A stretch of DNA of 64,000 nucleotides from Aphanomyces cochlioides. Lineage: Eukaryota; Oomycota; Saprolegniomycetes; Saprolegniales; Verrucalvaceae. How positions within the stretch are numbered: the stretch's first letter is position 1; every line of letters begins with the position of its first letter. Shown one piece after another: positions 22,701 through 33,683 of this stretch. The position numbers and the translations under genes are program-made. Where the stretch lies: the NCBI GenBank assembly GCA_019828595.1, contig JAHQRK010000020.1:992001-1056000 (forward strand), read 5' to 3'. The notes below the pieces were generated by a model. It was not told the origin of the DNA and did no database searches. It saw only the letters and a list, made by a program, of their open reading frames with translations.

Positions 22701-23706
22701 TTCGTGATCCGAACTCGGATCATATTGTTACACCGATTACCCCTACTTTTCCCTGTCGGAAATCTGGGATGACTATGACATTTGACGATGTCGTCCCCCC
22801 TACCCAACATGCCGTCGATTCGCCTCTGAATCCGACGAAGAAAAACCAGCCGGATTCAATAAATCCGTGTATGATCCTACCCAACCCGGATTCGATAAAT
22901 CCGAGTTTGGCCCTACCGACATTACCCGGCTCCGAGCCGAAGACAGATTCAGATTCGAATCTTGTGAGACGAACCACGACGGATTTTAAAAATCCACCCT
23001 CTGACTACACCAAGCGTTACCAAAATCACGCGGATCGTGATGTACTAACCCCGAGACCCACGTGGGATAAATCGGGCTTGTCCTCTCCCTCGCTTGTGAA
23101 AACCAAACCCCTCATTGAACCACCGGTTGTATTTGTATCGAAGTTATCAGAGTCATTGTGTAACTCATCTACCGAACAACCGTGTGATGTTGCACCTCCG
23201 TTACCCGAGCCATCACGAGTGGTGATCGCCTCTTGACCTTTGAATACGAAACGGACGATGCAAGTACCCCTTTCGACTTACCCCCATTAGAGCCCGTGTC
23301 CGACGACGAATTAGACAACAAATCTGGGTCTGACGAACTTGAAACCAAACCGACGGAAATCCACCAGAAATCCTCTCTTCACTCGGAGGCCTCCTCCGTA
23401 GCCAAACTTGTGACTAACCCTCTAAATGAGCCCGACCAGCCTGACTTGTCGGGTGCTCCAGATCTGACACCTAATTCATTACGGAGCAATGAGATTCCTG
23501 CTCCCGTGTTTACTCCCGCTCAACTTGAAGCCATTGTTACTGGCGATTTTGTTGGCATCCCGGAATCTGTCGCTGATATTGAAGACAGAATGATGCCTAT
23601 TTCCTCAGCGTATATTGAAAGTCAGATCAGGAGGATTCGATCCCGACGTAAGGATCCTGCTCATACGGACTTGGTGACAGCCATAACAAAGACACTGAAG
23701 ATGTAG
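19740..23706 (+). pseudogene. Plus-strand Gypsy-like gag, long, broken by several frameshifts
   Basis: Consecutive plus frames form one degraded gag. 19740-20057 is acidic, with VIVIDDTDSDEE. 20147-20803 is very Pro/Thr/Asp-rich (GGDGSDGPDGGDDAARD). 20790-21183 carries the gag core (ISIWWAQKNKKSSFKSWGQA). 21709-22017 (helical) and 22060-22566 follow, the latter with one CCHC knuckle (CGRCLTLGHSREKC) and a second degenerate one. The rest, 22567-23706, is a Pro/Asp-rich tail. Stops at 20055-20057, 20801-20803, 21028-21030 and 22015-22017 separate the frames. No pol is attached. Between 21184 and 21700 no coding potential is seen. Confidence 0.6.
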
Positions 23707-23709
23707 TGT

Positions 23710-24095
23710 GTCCTGGTTGATTACATGTCAATCAGGCATGCTGGGGAACCGATTATATATGTATCATATCGATACGGTGATATCCTGGGGTAATCTCATG
23801 ATTCCCCTCTCTGCGATCCTCTTCTCAATATGGTGTCCCATTGGAGCCAGCTGGCGTTTCATCTGAAACGACCCAACGGCTGCCATCCATCCTTTTCGTC
23901 GGTGGCTATATTTAGGCGGCCGTTGGGAGAGGTCACCAGGTCTTAGATACCCGAGGCATTCTCGGTTTAACCAACTATCAAATATACACAAGCATTCCCC
24001 GGGCGACTGAATCGGTCTCCCCTATCTGAGTGTCTTTTGTCTATTTCGCGCGACTCAGCACATTGAATTCATTAGTGTACTAGTATCCTAAAACC
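23710..24095 (+). other. Probable LTR/leader of the following Gypsy-like element
   Basis: This gene-free stretch of 386 nt carries the motif GGCTATATTTAGGCGGC (TATA-box-like, about 23903-23919) and ends immediately before a gag ATG at 24096. A promoter followed by a short leader suggests an LTR, but the second LTR copy is not present in the window. Confidence 0.35.
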
Positions 24096-25083
24096 ATGTC
24101 CACGATTTCTTCTGGCCCTTCCAATGACCTGAACCCTCCGATTACAACGGCTGCACCTCCTCTCTTCACCCCTATTGCGGTCCCAATCCTTGAAAATTTT
24201 TGCTCATGCTACCTTGGTGAAGTGGAAGGCGAAACGCAATGTGTACGAAGATTTGGTAAAAAAACATTGTGCTTCCAGTCATATGGATGTATCGACAATG
24301 ATGGTGCCCATGAAGGAATCGTGTGCTCGTGATGCTCTTGAGCACGCTTGTCGTTATCGTTGGAAGATTAACTTTGATGATCTCACCGAAGAACGGCTCG
24401 GAAATGAGATATCGAAGATGTTGAACACCGTGTTGAATGACGAGCTGCCACCTATCAAAGATATCCTCAAACGCGACTTGAGAATGAATATGTCCCAAGT
24501 CGACGTTCGTGAAAGAATCACGCAGTATTTTGGGTTGTTCCACAAAATTGAGAACGGCTTCAAAGAGCTTCTTGATCGTCCTGCCTCGGGCAAGTTCAAG
24601 GTGAAGTGTTTGCTGAAGAATTTGCAACCTGTTGCACTAAAGCGTGATGTAAAATTCCAAATCGAAGTCAAACATCAAGCTGCTGCTTCCGACGATGTGC
24701 TTTTTTACGACGTGGTCGTGGCGGAGGCCATTAAGCACGAAGGCTTGCATAGCCGGAAGAAGCAGGTGCTACATGGGTCATTGAAGCGGCTGTCATCATC
24801 AGTCAGTGTTGATTTATCCAGCAGCAGCGACGAGAGCTCATCGTCCAACCCTTCGTATCGGTTAAGTGGTGCTTCGAGGAATACTAGTCGTATTAAGCGA
24901 CATCGTCAAACATCGAAGCCACCCACAGTCAAGCCTAATGCTTTTCCAACCAAGAAGATGATGTCTTGCTTTGGTTGTAAAGGGAACCACCATCTTCGAG
25001 ACTGTATTACCACCACAGAGGAGCAGAAACAGAAAATTGTGAATGACCATCGAGTCACAAGGAACGCCAAACACCAGAATTCA
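24096..25083 (+). pseudogene. Gypsy-like gag with CCHC knuckle, interrupted by Tc1 insertion
   Basis: Gag opens at ATG 24096 and switches frame near 24200. It continues to residue motifs KCLLKNLQPVALKRDVKFQ and a CCHC knuckle at about 24967-25005 (CFGCKGNHHLRDC). The reading ends in the inverted repeat abutting the Tc1 element; pol resumes after that element at 26691. One frameshift is visible in the gag. Confidence 0.72.
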
Positions 25084-25130
25084 CGTATTCGCAGACTTGA
25101 ATTCTGGTGTTTGGCGTTCCTTGTGACTCG
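25051..25130. repeat. Perfect 33-bp inverted repeat with 14-bp spacer
   Basis: The 33 bases at 25051-25083 are exactly complementary to 25098-25130, with a 14-bp spacer. The right arm ends 2 bp before the TA target duplication of the Tc1 element (25133). The left arm is gag coding sequence, so the right arm is an inverted copy of it. Confidence 0.95.
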
Positions 25131-25134
25131 AATA

Positions 25135-26688
25135 CAGTCTGTCCGGCAACTATAGACGCACGAACATTTTTCAATGCTGGAATGTTTACAAAGCGATTCA
25201 ACTTGAGCGCTCTCAGTGCAAGATAAGACAACTCGAGTGGAAACAAGTGCGCTACACAGTTCATTTCTGCTCTATTCGTGTACATGAAAAGATGAAACAT
25301 TAGAAAATACTAAGTCCAGAAACGAAACAATAGACGCATTGGAATTAACTAAGTTATCTGTCAATTCCTGAGCCTGCCCGAATTACTACCTCGGCCATTC
25401 GCGTTGGCATATCATTGATGAGTGTCTCTTACTTAGAGACACTCACTTGCTCCCACGATTTCAGGATTTGGGCTTCCAATTCTTCTTTTGAAGAAAATTG
25501 GCGGCCATTTCGGTAAACTGAGCGTGCCAAGACCCCCCAAACGTTCTCAATAACGTTCAAATCGGGGCTCTTGGCCGGCCAAACCAACTGCATGATGTTC
25601 GCTCCTTCCAAAAAGCTCGCAATGGCTCTTGACGAGTGAATACTTGCATTGTCGTGTTGGAAAATTGGCTCAGGGATGGCATGGCTTTCTTGGAGCTCAG
25701 TCAAAAAAGGCAGCAGATATTTTGACAGGGTTTCACAATAGTTGCTGGAATCTTGCTTCCCTCGGAGAATGGCTAGACTAGACTTTCCCTTGGCACACAC
25801 AGCCGCCCAGACCATAACAGATCCGCCACCGACGACACGCTTGGAGTACGTTTCAGGCTCACGTCGTAAGTCGTGCCAGTAGTATTGACAGCCATCAGGG
25901 CCGTCTAAGTTGAACTTCTTTTCGTCCGAAAAGACGACACGCTGCCAGAAGCCTGGTTTATTGAGTATTGCTTGGCAAAGCGCATACGAGCAATCTTATG
26001 ATGCTTCTTGAGATGTGGGCGAGGTTTTCGCTTTATGTATTTCGCGAATTTCGATGCACGCAGTACACTATGAACACATGACTTATTAACGATAAAACCA
26101 AGATCCTTTGCGATCTCTCTACAAGAGAGACGCTTCACACAAGCTAGTCTAAAGATTCGCCTGACATGGAATTTCTTCAGAACCAACTTTCCACCCACCT
26201 TTTTCTTCGTTCTCACCTCCTTGGCATTGAGGAGAACAGTTCGTATGGCCTTTTCGCTTCGACCAATCTTCTTAGCAATGCCTCGATTGCTTATTCCGGC
26301 TTCGTGGAGGCCGAGAACTCTGCCAACCTCTAGGTCGGTCAGGTTTTCGTCCTCGTGGCATCGTGCAAATGCAAAAATGACTTGTCGAATGCGTTAGAAG
26401 CCACACAACACGTATAGATACGTGATTGGATGAATTTCAGTCTAGTTCCGTTAGTTTAATCCAATCATTTCTTGGTGTGCGTCTATAAATTGTGGACTTT
26501 CATGTCATGTAAACTTCAGCAGTACTAGACATAATCACCAAATTATCAACGAACTTCATTGATTAGCATTGTGTGATGGTCGAAAATCAGCCTTTTTATG
26601 TTGTAGTGAATTCTTATAGTCTAAGGTCGAGTATATGGTAGCTCAACTCAAAATAAATCGTCTGCGTCTATAATTTCCGGACAGACTG
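25135..26688 (-). mobile_element. Tc1/mariner transposon, 1554 bp
   Basis: The left end CAGTCTGTCCGG...TATAGACGCA and the right end are inverted complements over 26 bp with two mismatches. TA dinucleotides flank both ends (25133-25134 and 26689-26690), the canonical Tc1 target duplication. The interior carries a minus-strand transposase. The element sits between gag and protease of the Gypsy-like element, so it inserted later than that element. Confidence 0.93.
25429..26361 (-). pseudogene. Tc1/mariner DDE transposase, frameshifted
   Basis: The start at 26361 (MPRGRK) is typical of Tc1 proteins. After an early frameshift come the helix-turn-helix segments (LGLHEAGISNRGIAKKIGRS and SCREIAKDLGF). 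A second frameshift near 25985 leads to the catalytic region: FSDEKKFNLDGPDG (first Asp), QHDNASIH (second Asp) and SPDLNVIENVWG (third acidic residue). Tc1 transposases cut at the inverted repeats and reinsert at TA. Two frameshifts make this copy inactive as read. Confidence 0.88.
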
Positions 26689-26690
26689 TA

Positions 26691-28540
26691 TGATGGCCAA
26701 ATTGTGCTTTTGAATGGTGTATTACCTTTGCCTTACTGTGCGGACTCAGGTGCTGACCATGAAATTATCTTTAGGAAGAATGCCTACGAGCTGAAAATAT
26801 TAGACTCATCGGTAGAGTTTGTTTCTCTGGATGAACCAGTGCATTCTAGTGTTGTCGGTGGAGCTACTCATGTGTCTACCCACAAGGTTGCTGTGTCCGT
26901 ACTCATTCAGACGGCCGCGGGCCCAGTCCAAGTCAATCGTCCAGTGGAATGCCTCATTATCGATGGCGACGAGAACGAGTTCTTACTTGGCAATGCTCTT
27001 CTGAAACACCTTGGGATAGACTTCAACAATTTACTTGAGCAGTTTGCTGCAAGTTCAGCAAGCCCTGATGGTGGCGATGACATCAACGCAGACGATTCAC
27101 CTACTTCAAATTACGGCAATGCTTTATTGGAGCGAAGTATTGGGGAAATGGTTGATGAAGCTGTCAAGAATGGCTTTCCTCATGACAAGAAACAACAGCT
27201 ATTCGATTGCATCAACGGGCGCAATTGTTGGCGTGTGTCGTTTTTGAATGATCCACCTGTGTCGGTCGATCCTCTCAAGATTGAGCTGAAACCAGGCCCC
27301 AACCATTTCGATGCAAGCCCCGAAAGTACAACCAACATGAACAAGATTTCATGACAGAATTCAACAATCAACTGCTTGAAATGGGCTGGATTCGAGAGAA
27401 TCAACATGCCAGATGGGCCAGTGCTGCCTTACCGGTGCGGAAGCCAATGGAAACCAGATTTACTCCGATACTTCACAACGTTCAGCACGATTTGAAACCA
27501 GAAATGCGCCAAACAGTCGACTACAGAGTTGTCAATTCAATGACCCAACCTATGGCTGGAAGGATGACTCACCCGCACACCATACTTGATTGTGTGTCTG
27601 GAATGAGCTGCTTTGGCAAATTTGATTTTCTGAAAGGTTTCTGGCAGCTACCTCTACACCCTGAGTCTCAAGAGGTCCTGTCCTTCATGACACATGACAG
27701 TGTGCAGCATTGTATTTCCAAAGCTGTGTGGAAAAGGCCATGACTCCTTTGTTATACTCCAACTTGCTTGTATGGATTGATGATCTCTTAGTATTTGCAG
27801 CGTCAATTGATTACTACTTGGCAGCCTTGAACAACTTCCTTGACTTGATCGACCAGTACAACTTCAAAATCAGCCCAAAGAAGACGGTGCTATTTGCAAA
27901 GCAGGTGAAATGGTGTGGTAGGGTCATTGATGGAGAGGGAGTCCGCCACTGTCCTACTCGCATTCAAAGTCTTTCAAACATTCCAGTCCCGATAAACGCC
28001 GGAGAGCTTATGCAATTTCTTTGCAGCACCAACTGGATGGATACGCCCAAAATATGGGTGTCTGATACAGCCAGCCATTTTAAATGTGAAGTCATGGACA
28101 TGTTGGCGAAAAAAATGAACTGCAAACAGAAACTCTGCGTTGCGTACAGTCCATGGATCAACGGATCAATTGAACGTCTCAATCGAGACATTATCCAAGT
28201 CTTACAGGCAATGACGTTGGAGTACAAGGTCAGTCTCAATGACTGGCCATACCTTCTACCACTTGTACAGCACAATCTCAATCACACATTTGTGGCATCA
28301 CTTGATGGATTGGCCCCAATTGAAGTCCAAACTGGATCGCAATGTGATAGCCAAATGGACTTTATTCTAGAATCCTCGGGCAAACCAATGCCACGCACAG
28401 TTGATATTACAAAATTCAGAAGCCGTCTTCAAACCCTTCGCCAAAACATCCAATCAATGCATTCTCGAGTTGAAAACTCCAAAGCTCGCCAAAATGGTGC
28501 GCAAGACACTCCCAATGTGGTTCACTGCATTGTATACTGA
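26691..28540 (+). pseudogene. Gypsy-like pol: protease, RT, then integrase, with RNase H missing
   Basis: 26704-27354 carries a retropepsin-like domain with the active-site motif YCADSGADHEII. 27351-27743 is RT fingers and palm (QTVDYRVVNSMTQ, FDFLKGFWQLPLHPES). A frameshift at about 27720 leads to WIDDLLVFAAS (RT catalytic Asp pair) and KWCGRVIDGEGVRHCP. Directly after LCSTNWM the sequence becomes integrase (IWVSDTASHFK, AYSPWINGSIERLNRD). RT thumb, RNase H and the integrase N-terminal domain are therefore deleted. This is the continuation of the gag at 24096-25083. The 3' end overlaps an opposite-strand ORF and no LTR is found. Confidence 0.85.
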
Positions 28541-30783
28541 CCGAGCAAACTCTGGAGCCATTGGGGGGTCTGCCTCATGGACCATCGATTGATAATCTTC
28601 ACTCATGTCTTCCAACGAGCGGTCCAAGGCATAAGAAGGCAAATGATTTGGATCTGGCTGCATTGAACCACGACGATCAAGGTTGGCTTCATACGGATCA
28701 AATGGTTCCTCGTCTGAATCAGCCGGACGCAAAGTAATATGGCCGTCCCGAAGCGGACCAACTTGCACATCCTCGTGACCAGCGAACTCAGAGCGACGTC
28801 GACGATTTGATGGCCGTGTAGGCGGTGTTGATGGAGCAGCTGAAGCAATCGTGGTTGCCGGCGATGGTGGAGTTGGTGGCGCAGTTGTACGGCTGACTTT
28901 CGCCGGTCTTGGTGAATCTGGCAAAGCTTCAGCGCCTCGTTTCAACCTTCTGAACTTGCAAATTGGTGGTGAATCTTCGGCCGAGGCTGGTGAGGATGGC
29001 ATTGATGGTCTCTGCAAGAACGAAGTCTGTCCTTGCGTACGCACTGCGCCTTGATTTTCATCACGGGGTGGTGAATCGAGAATCTCAAATAATATTGGCT
29101 CTTCCTTGGTCTCTTCCTCGTCGTCAACATCTAAAACTTGAGGAGGCGAACGATCAAACGACCCAGACTGAGGAACTGCGCAAAGGGAAGCCAAGGGCAA
29201 ATGGAGAAGGCCGGGATGACGCCGAGCAATGTAATCTTGGCGATGCAATGCTCCTTGGAAAAGATTTTCAGTTTGGCGGAGTTCGTGGATCAAGCGGTTT
29301 CAGTCACGCTCAGCTTGAGTTTCGAGCTCCTTGAGTCGCTTTCGCTGGCGGGCAAGAGTTTTGAAGCACGGGAGGAAGGTGGCGCACTGTGAGATCAACT
29401 CAATGATTTCCGACAACGCTCGCTTGTATGTAAGAAAGCGACTGTGGGCAACGCCCTCATGGTAGCCCAGCTCTGTGCAGCGCTCTGATTGTTCCTGCGT
29501 CTGGCGCATCGCTGTCTCGTACTCAGTGTTTCTGGCGGCCAGATTGACCTCGTTGCGGATCTTCATTTTGCGATCTTCCTCCCGACTTTTCTCACGGACC
29601 ATGGAAAGGCAGCCACTTCCGTTGTGTGGGCTTCAGTTTGGCGGGTGGCCAGCTGAAGAAGACGACGATAAAATTGGCGGTTCACAGCGGCATGGCATGG
29701 TTCCTTGGTCATAATTCGAGAAGTGTCGACAAAGCTGGCTTCCTCATTGACAGCCTCCGTATCGAGAATTTGAACATCGGCATCACTGACGGCAACTGGT
29801 TGAGCCTCGGAGAGAGCCAATGCTTCAGCTATCTGGCGCGCTTCTTCCTCTTCATCGCGCTTGATGCGTTCGGCGGTGCGAGTGACAACCATGTGCACGA
29901 TTGAGATATCATCCGGAAAGTCAACTTCGCACAATATCCGTACGTGCAATTTGCAGACATCCAAGTGGTCAATGCACACATGATTGAAAGGAAGAGACAA
30001 GAAAGAGATGGATTATGATGAAGGTTATGACGCTATTCTTGATCCATGCCTACATCATCGAAGTGTTGATGACCATCGAAGGATTGGCGACGTTGACGTT
30101 GCTCGGGGTGGCTACCTGCAGCTCGGTACACGCAAGGATTTTTTGGTTTTGTGCAAGGACGACCACGGATTGTCAGCATTCCACATGGTTCACGGTTGGC
30201 AACATTTGGTTGAGCTCCTGTTATACGCATTTCCTCGATAAGATTGCGCAGATGATCGATTTCAGCTTGCAACACAACGATTAGTTCGTCTGCCCGTTCG
30301 AGTTGACGCCCCTGGCCGGTCAGACGAAGGTTGAGTTGATTGATGTGGAAGGCTTGATTGCGAAGTTCGTCGAAGAGATCATGGGATTCAGGACCTGGCA
30401 TACCGCTCAAGGATTCAGTGTCAGTGTTGCTGTGACGCGGCGATGGTGGTAACGGATGATCGATTGGTTCTTGTGTCGCCGGAGATCTAGTGGACTGGTG
30501 CTGGCCGGACGATTGAAAGTCGGCTTGGCTTGGGAACGATCCTGAAGGACGACGACCAGCCGCACCAGGCTGCTAACTATCTGCAAAGTGCTGAGCTGTC
30601 GCGTCTGGAGAAGGTCGGCACGGTGCCATTGCGAGACTGGGTGCTTCGCGGGGTATTTTGAGTCGAGCTTTGTGGACCCACTGATGGCTTCCTGGCAGTA
30701 CGTTTGTTGCGACCACTTGACGAAGCATTGGAGCGCATCGAGGCGAGCCGAGCACTCCCACCGAGTCCAAACGGCTGGGACAC
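28454..30783 (-). pseudogene. Large coiled-coil protein of unknown function, broken
   Basis: Minus frames join into one protein. 30783-30577 is Ser/Arg-rich (MSQPFGLGGSARLASMRSNA); after a frameshift, 30410-30033 is coiled-coil with a Cys-rich segment (REPCGMLTIRGRPCTK). 30000-29563 is acidic helical; a frameshift near 29600 leads to 29602-29303 (long coiled coil). An in-frame TGA at 29300-29302 is followed by 29293-28454, Pro/Ser-rich with a nuclear-signal-like stretch (RPSNRRRRSEF). At least three frameshifts and two stops break it. I do not recognise the family. It overlaps the end of the pol fragment, so it may be an ORF of another mobile element. Confidence 0.5.
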
Positions 30784-31931
30784 TGGAAAGAAAGGTGAAG
30801 AAAGTGAGAGCCTTCAAGAATGTCAAGATACTTCAGCCTGGGTCAAAGCATGGACAAGGTTGGCGGAACATGTTTGTGGGTCGGTGCTCACTCTCACCGA
30901 GTCGCACGCTGACCGGGGTGGCTTGTGACAGAGCATGAGCAAGATGAAGAAGATACAGTCCAAGCTGCAGCGAGAAGAGCGCGATCCCGCAGATTCGGAA
31001 CCAGAACGCTACAAGAGACATTTAGCCAATACCAAAGAGTTTTGAGTGGGAAATGCAAGAGGAATGCGTGTGTTCGCGCACCGAGATTGTCAAGCAGGTG
31101 CAGACCAGGTCAGAGTAGATAGAGTAAGTTTGAATTCACTTCCGTTTTTGCTGTGTATGACCCCGAGGTCATCTGCTTCATTGTTGTGAAGTAACCAAGT
31201 CCAAGACAGCGTGTTTGGAAGGACCAACCGACTTTATTTGCGGCGGCGTGATCCTGTGTTTGGTTGTCGTACCCACCGCGTACCGACAACACCCCCTCTG
31301 TACTGTTTCCCTTGCCAATAGCCCTTCACCGCGCGGCGGCGCACTTATGTTACAGACGAATTAAACGAATGCTGCCAGCGCATCGTAATGTCGTCTGTTG
31401 TTATACTGCAGCCATAACTTTCGCTTGTGACAATAGGACGAGAGAGAGAGCACATGGACGTTGAGTCCAGGGCTGTGTGTGGGTGCAGGCGTCTGATCAA
31501 CTTGGACGTGTTCGTTGATGAGAGAGGGTTTAAAACGAGCCATTGCCGTTATGGCTCCTGGCGGCCATAAAGAACCATCGTAAGTTTGGGGATGGCCTTG
31601 CGCCTGTTGTTGATCGTCGCCGCAACATCAACTACACTCTCCTGACGAATGGGGACCAAGCCCTGCGCATTAGCAAAGAGAAATCCGTCCGTCGTTAGTT
31701 GTGTGCACCCGACCAACACTTTGCGTCGTGAACGTAAAATCTTTCCACCTCGAGTTTCTCCAGTCTTCAAGCTTCCACCATGTAGCCACAATACTCCGTC
31801 GACTGGACACTCACGACGATGACATCCGTGCACAAGCTACAATCGCGACACATTGAAGACAGCGCCATAGACGACTCATGCGGTCGAATTTGCGCATCTC
31901 ATGCCAAAGCGTGTGTACAAATTACATAGAC
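30784..31931. other. Intergenic with remnants of duplicated sequence
   Basis: No gene is recognised. 31408-31435 matches 6322-6349 (27 of 28), and 31792-31818 matches 10643-10669 (26 of 27), the latter being the 5' coding part of the Gly/Tyr-rich gene. Pieces of that neighbourhood have thus been copied here. Small ORFs have random composition. Confidence 0.5.
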
Positions 31932-33683
31932 TTAATGGGATTCAGGACATCCTGCGTCTGGCTTGCGGGTCACAACGTCCTGGACGAGTTGATCCGACAG
32001 TTTCTGTCCGTGCATGAACGACCGCATGTGAAGAATGGGCACGACGCCGATTTCAGAAATGCTCTTGCCGTTGATGCGCTCGCTGTACTTTTGAGGATGA
32101 TGCGCGGCGAGAGGGTCCTTTGTCTAGTATTCTCTCATGAGAGTTCAGTAGGGGGCACACGAGTTACCTGAGTCAAGTCGATGGCTTCCGCGACGTCAAA
32201 GAGTGCGTCCAAGTCGTTCATCTTCATAAATGGACAAGTGGCGCAACCACCAGCCGTCGAGCAGCCTTCTCCGCCTTGAACGCCAGGGACAAGTGTGTCC
32301 CCTTCAGTTGCAACGGCATCAGCTGCCACTGGAAAGATAATTTCGACTTCGGGCGACGAGGATCCCTTCGCCAGAGTGTTCTGTACACCGCGAACGATCG
32401 ATGTGATCATGCCAGCCTAGATTACAAGTCAATCCACGTCAGTTCGCGGTGGTTCTACACGTACTTCAGTGCCGAGGATGAATCGCAAGCGCTCGTTCAA
32501 TCCAGAATCAAGTGCTTGCTTTGTCTTGTCCTTGATAAAGTTGAGGATGTTCGATGTCGAGCCCACGACGCCACGTCCTTGGTTTTGAGCTTCCATGGCG
32601 AGGGTAAACATTTCACCAGGCACTTCAAAATGCGCCGTCGTGTAGACATCGCCGTAGTCTTGTCGGACGCGTTTTGTCACCTTGTCACCAAACATGTGAT
32701 GGACGACGCAATTGCCTTCTTTAAAGTAGTCAAAGCGCGTCAGGAGCTCTCGAATCCTAGAGGTAGCAGTCAGGACAGCGGCACCACGGCAATGACGTAC
32801 GTAGCTTGATTGTGAGCAGGATGGATCTCACGGATCTTCTCATCTGGTAGCGTCGCGATGTGTTGGAACATTTGCTCGAGGTTTTCACCCATGTACGTGT
32901 CAGGGCCATAGAAGATGGACAATCCTGGGACTTGGGCAAAAGACTGCAAGATCGTCTGGACGACGTTCGACGACGTGCACGTGATCGTGGGGATGATGTG
33001 ATGTGCCCATGCTTTGCTCTTGAGCGACGTGTTGATGTAGACAACATGGAGACTCTTTGGCGTTTCCGCTGCTTTCTTCAGGTAAGCCATATACGCTTGC
33101 TTCTCAGCAGACTCCGCCAAGCTGCATCCAATGTACTTCTTCGAAAGACGGTAGACGGGAATATCGTGGAAGCCATTCGAGTCCAAGTTTGCTAATATGT
33201 TCACAGTCATGGGCTGAACATCACCAGGAAATTCATACCTCGAACGCTCTCGGACATAAAATCAACGCCGAGACAAGCAATCGCCTTGGCCCCGTTCTTC
33301 GCCATCACGGCGGCAGCTTCTCCCATGGCGAGGGAGTCCGCGATGAGCGTATGTGGCCACTTCAACGACGACAGAACGCCTTGCAATTCCGGGTCCATGT
33401 AAAAATGCGCGACGATTCCGAGTTTCTTCTTTTCCAAGATAGCGTCCAACTCGCGCACCGTCTCCAAATTCGGCTTGAGGTATGCTGCTTGTGCTTTAGC
33501 AAACGATCCTTGCGCTGTGATCGCGTCTTTCGTAATCTACGTGGAAAAACCGTCCAGCCCCTCTTGGAATTTCCTTGTGCGACGTACCAAGATCGACGGG
33601 AACGGCTTATCCCATTGCGCTGAAAAGCCGCGGGAAAGTCTAGGTACAATGGAGCGTCTCCAGAGCGTCGTGGTCGCGTGCAT
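31932..33683 (-). CDS. nadA: Quinolinate synthase (NadA), six exons, 505 aa
   Basis: Exons on the minus strand are 33588-33683, 33239-33536, 32801-33191, 32465-32756, 32168-32416 and 31932-32123. All introns are 44-51 nt with GT-AG ends and the joined frame is intact. The enzyme condenses iminoaspartate with dihydroxyacetone phosphate to quinolinate, the aspartate route to NAD, using a [4Fe-4S] cluster. Visible family motifs are IVAHFYMDPELQ, ACLGVDFMSESVR, PVYRLSKKYIGCSLA, TITCTSSNVVQ, FYGPDTYMGENL, HFEVPGEMFTLAM, VVGSTSNILNFI and GGCATCPFMKMN, which supply the cluster cysteines. The N terminus (MHATTTLWRRSIVPRLSRGF) is Arg-rich and fits mitochondrial import. No SufE domain is fused, unlike in plants. 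Confidence 0.95.

Noticed and set aside
30407..30826. 139-residue minus ORF
   Set aside because: The neighbouring frame joins better to the coiled-coil protein; this one is an alternative-frame shadow.
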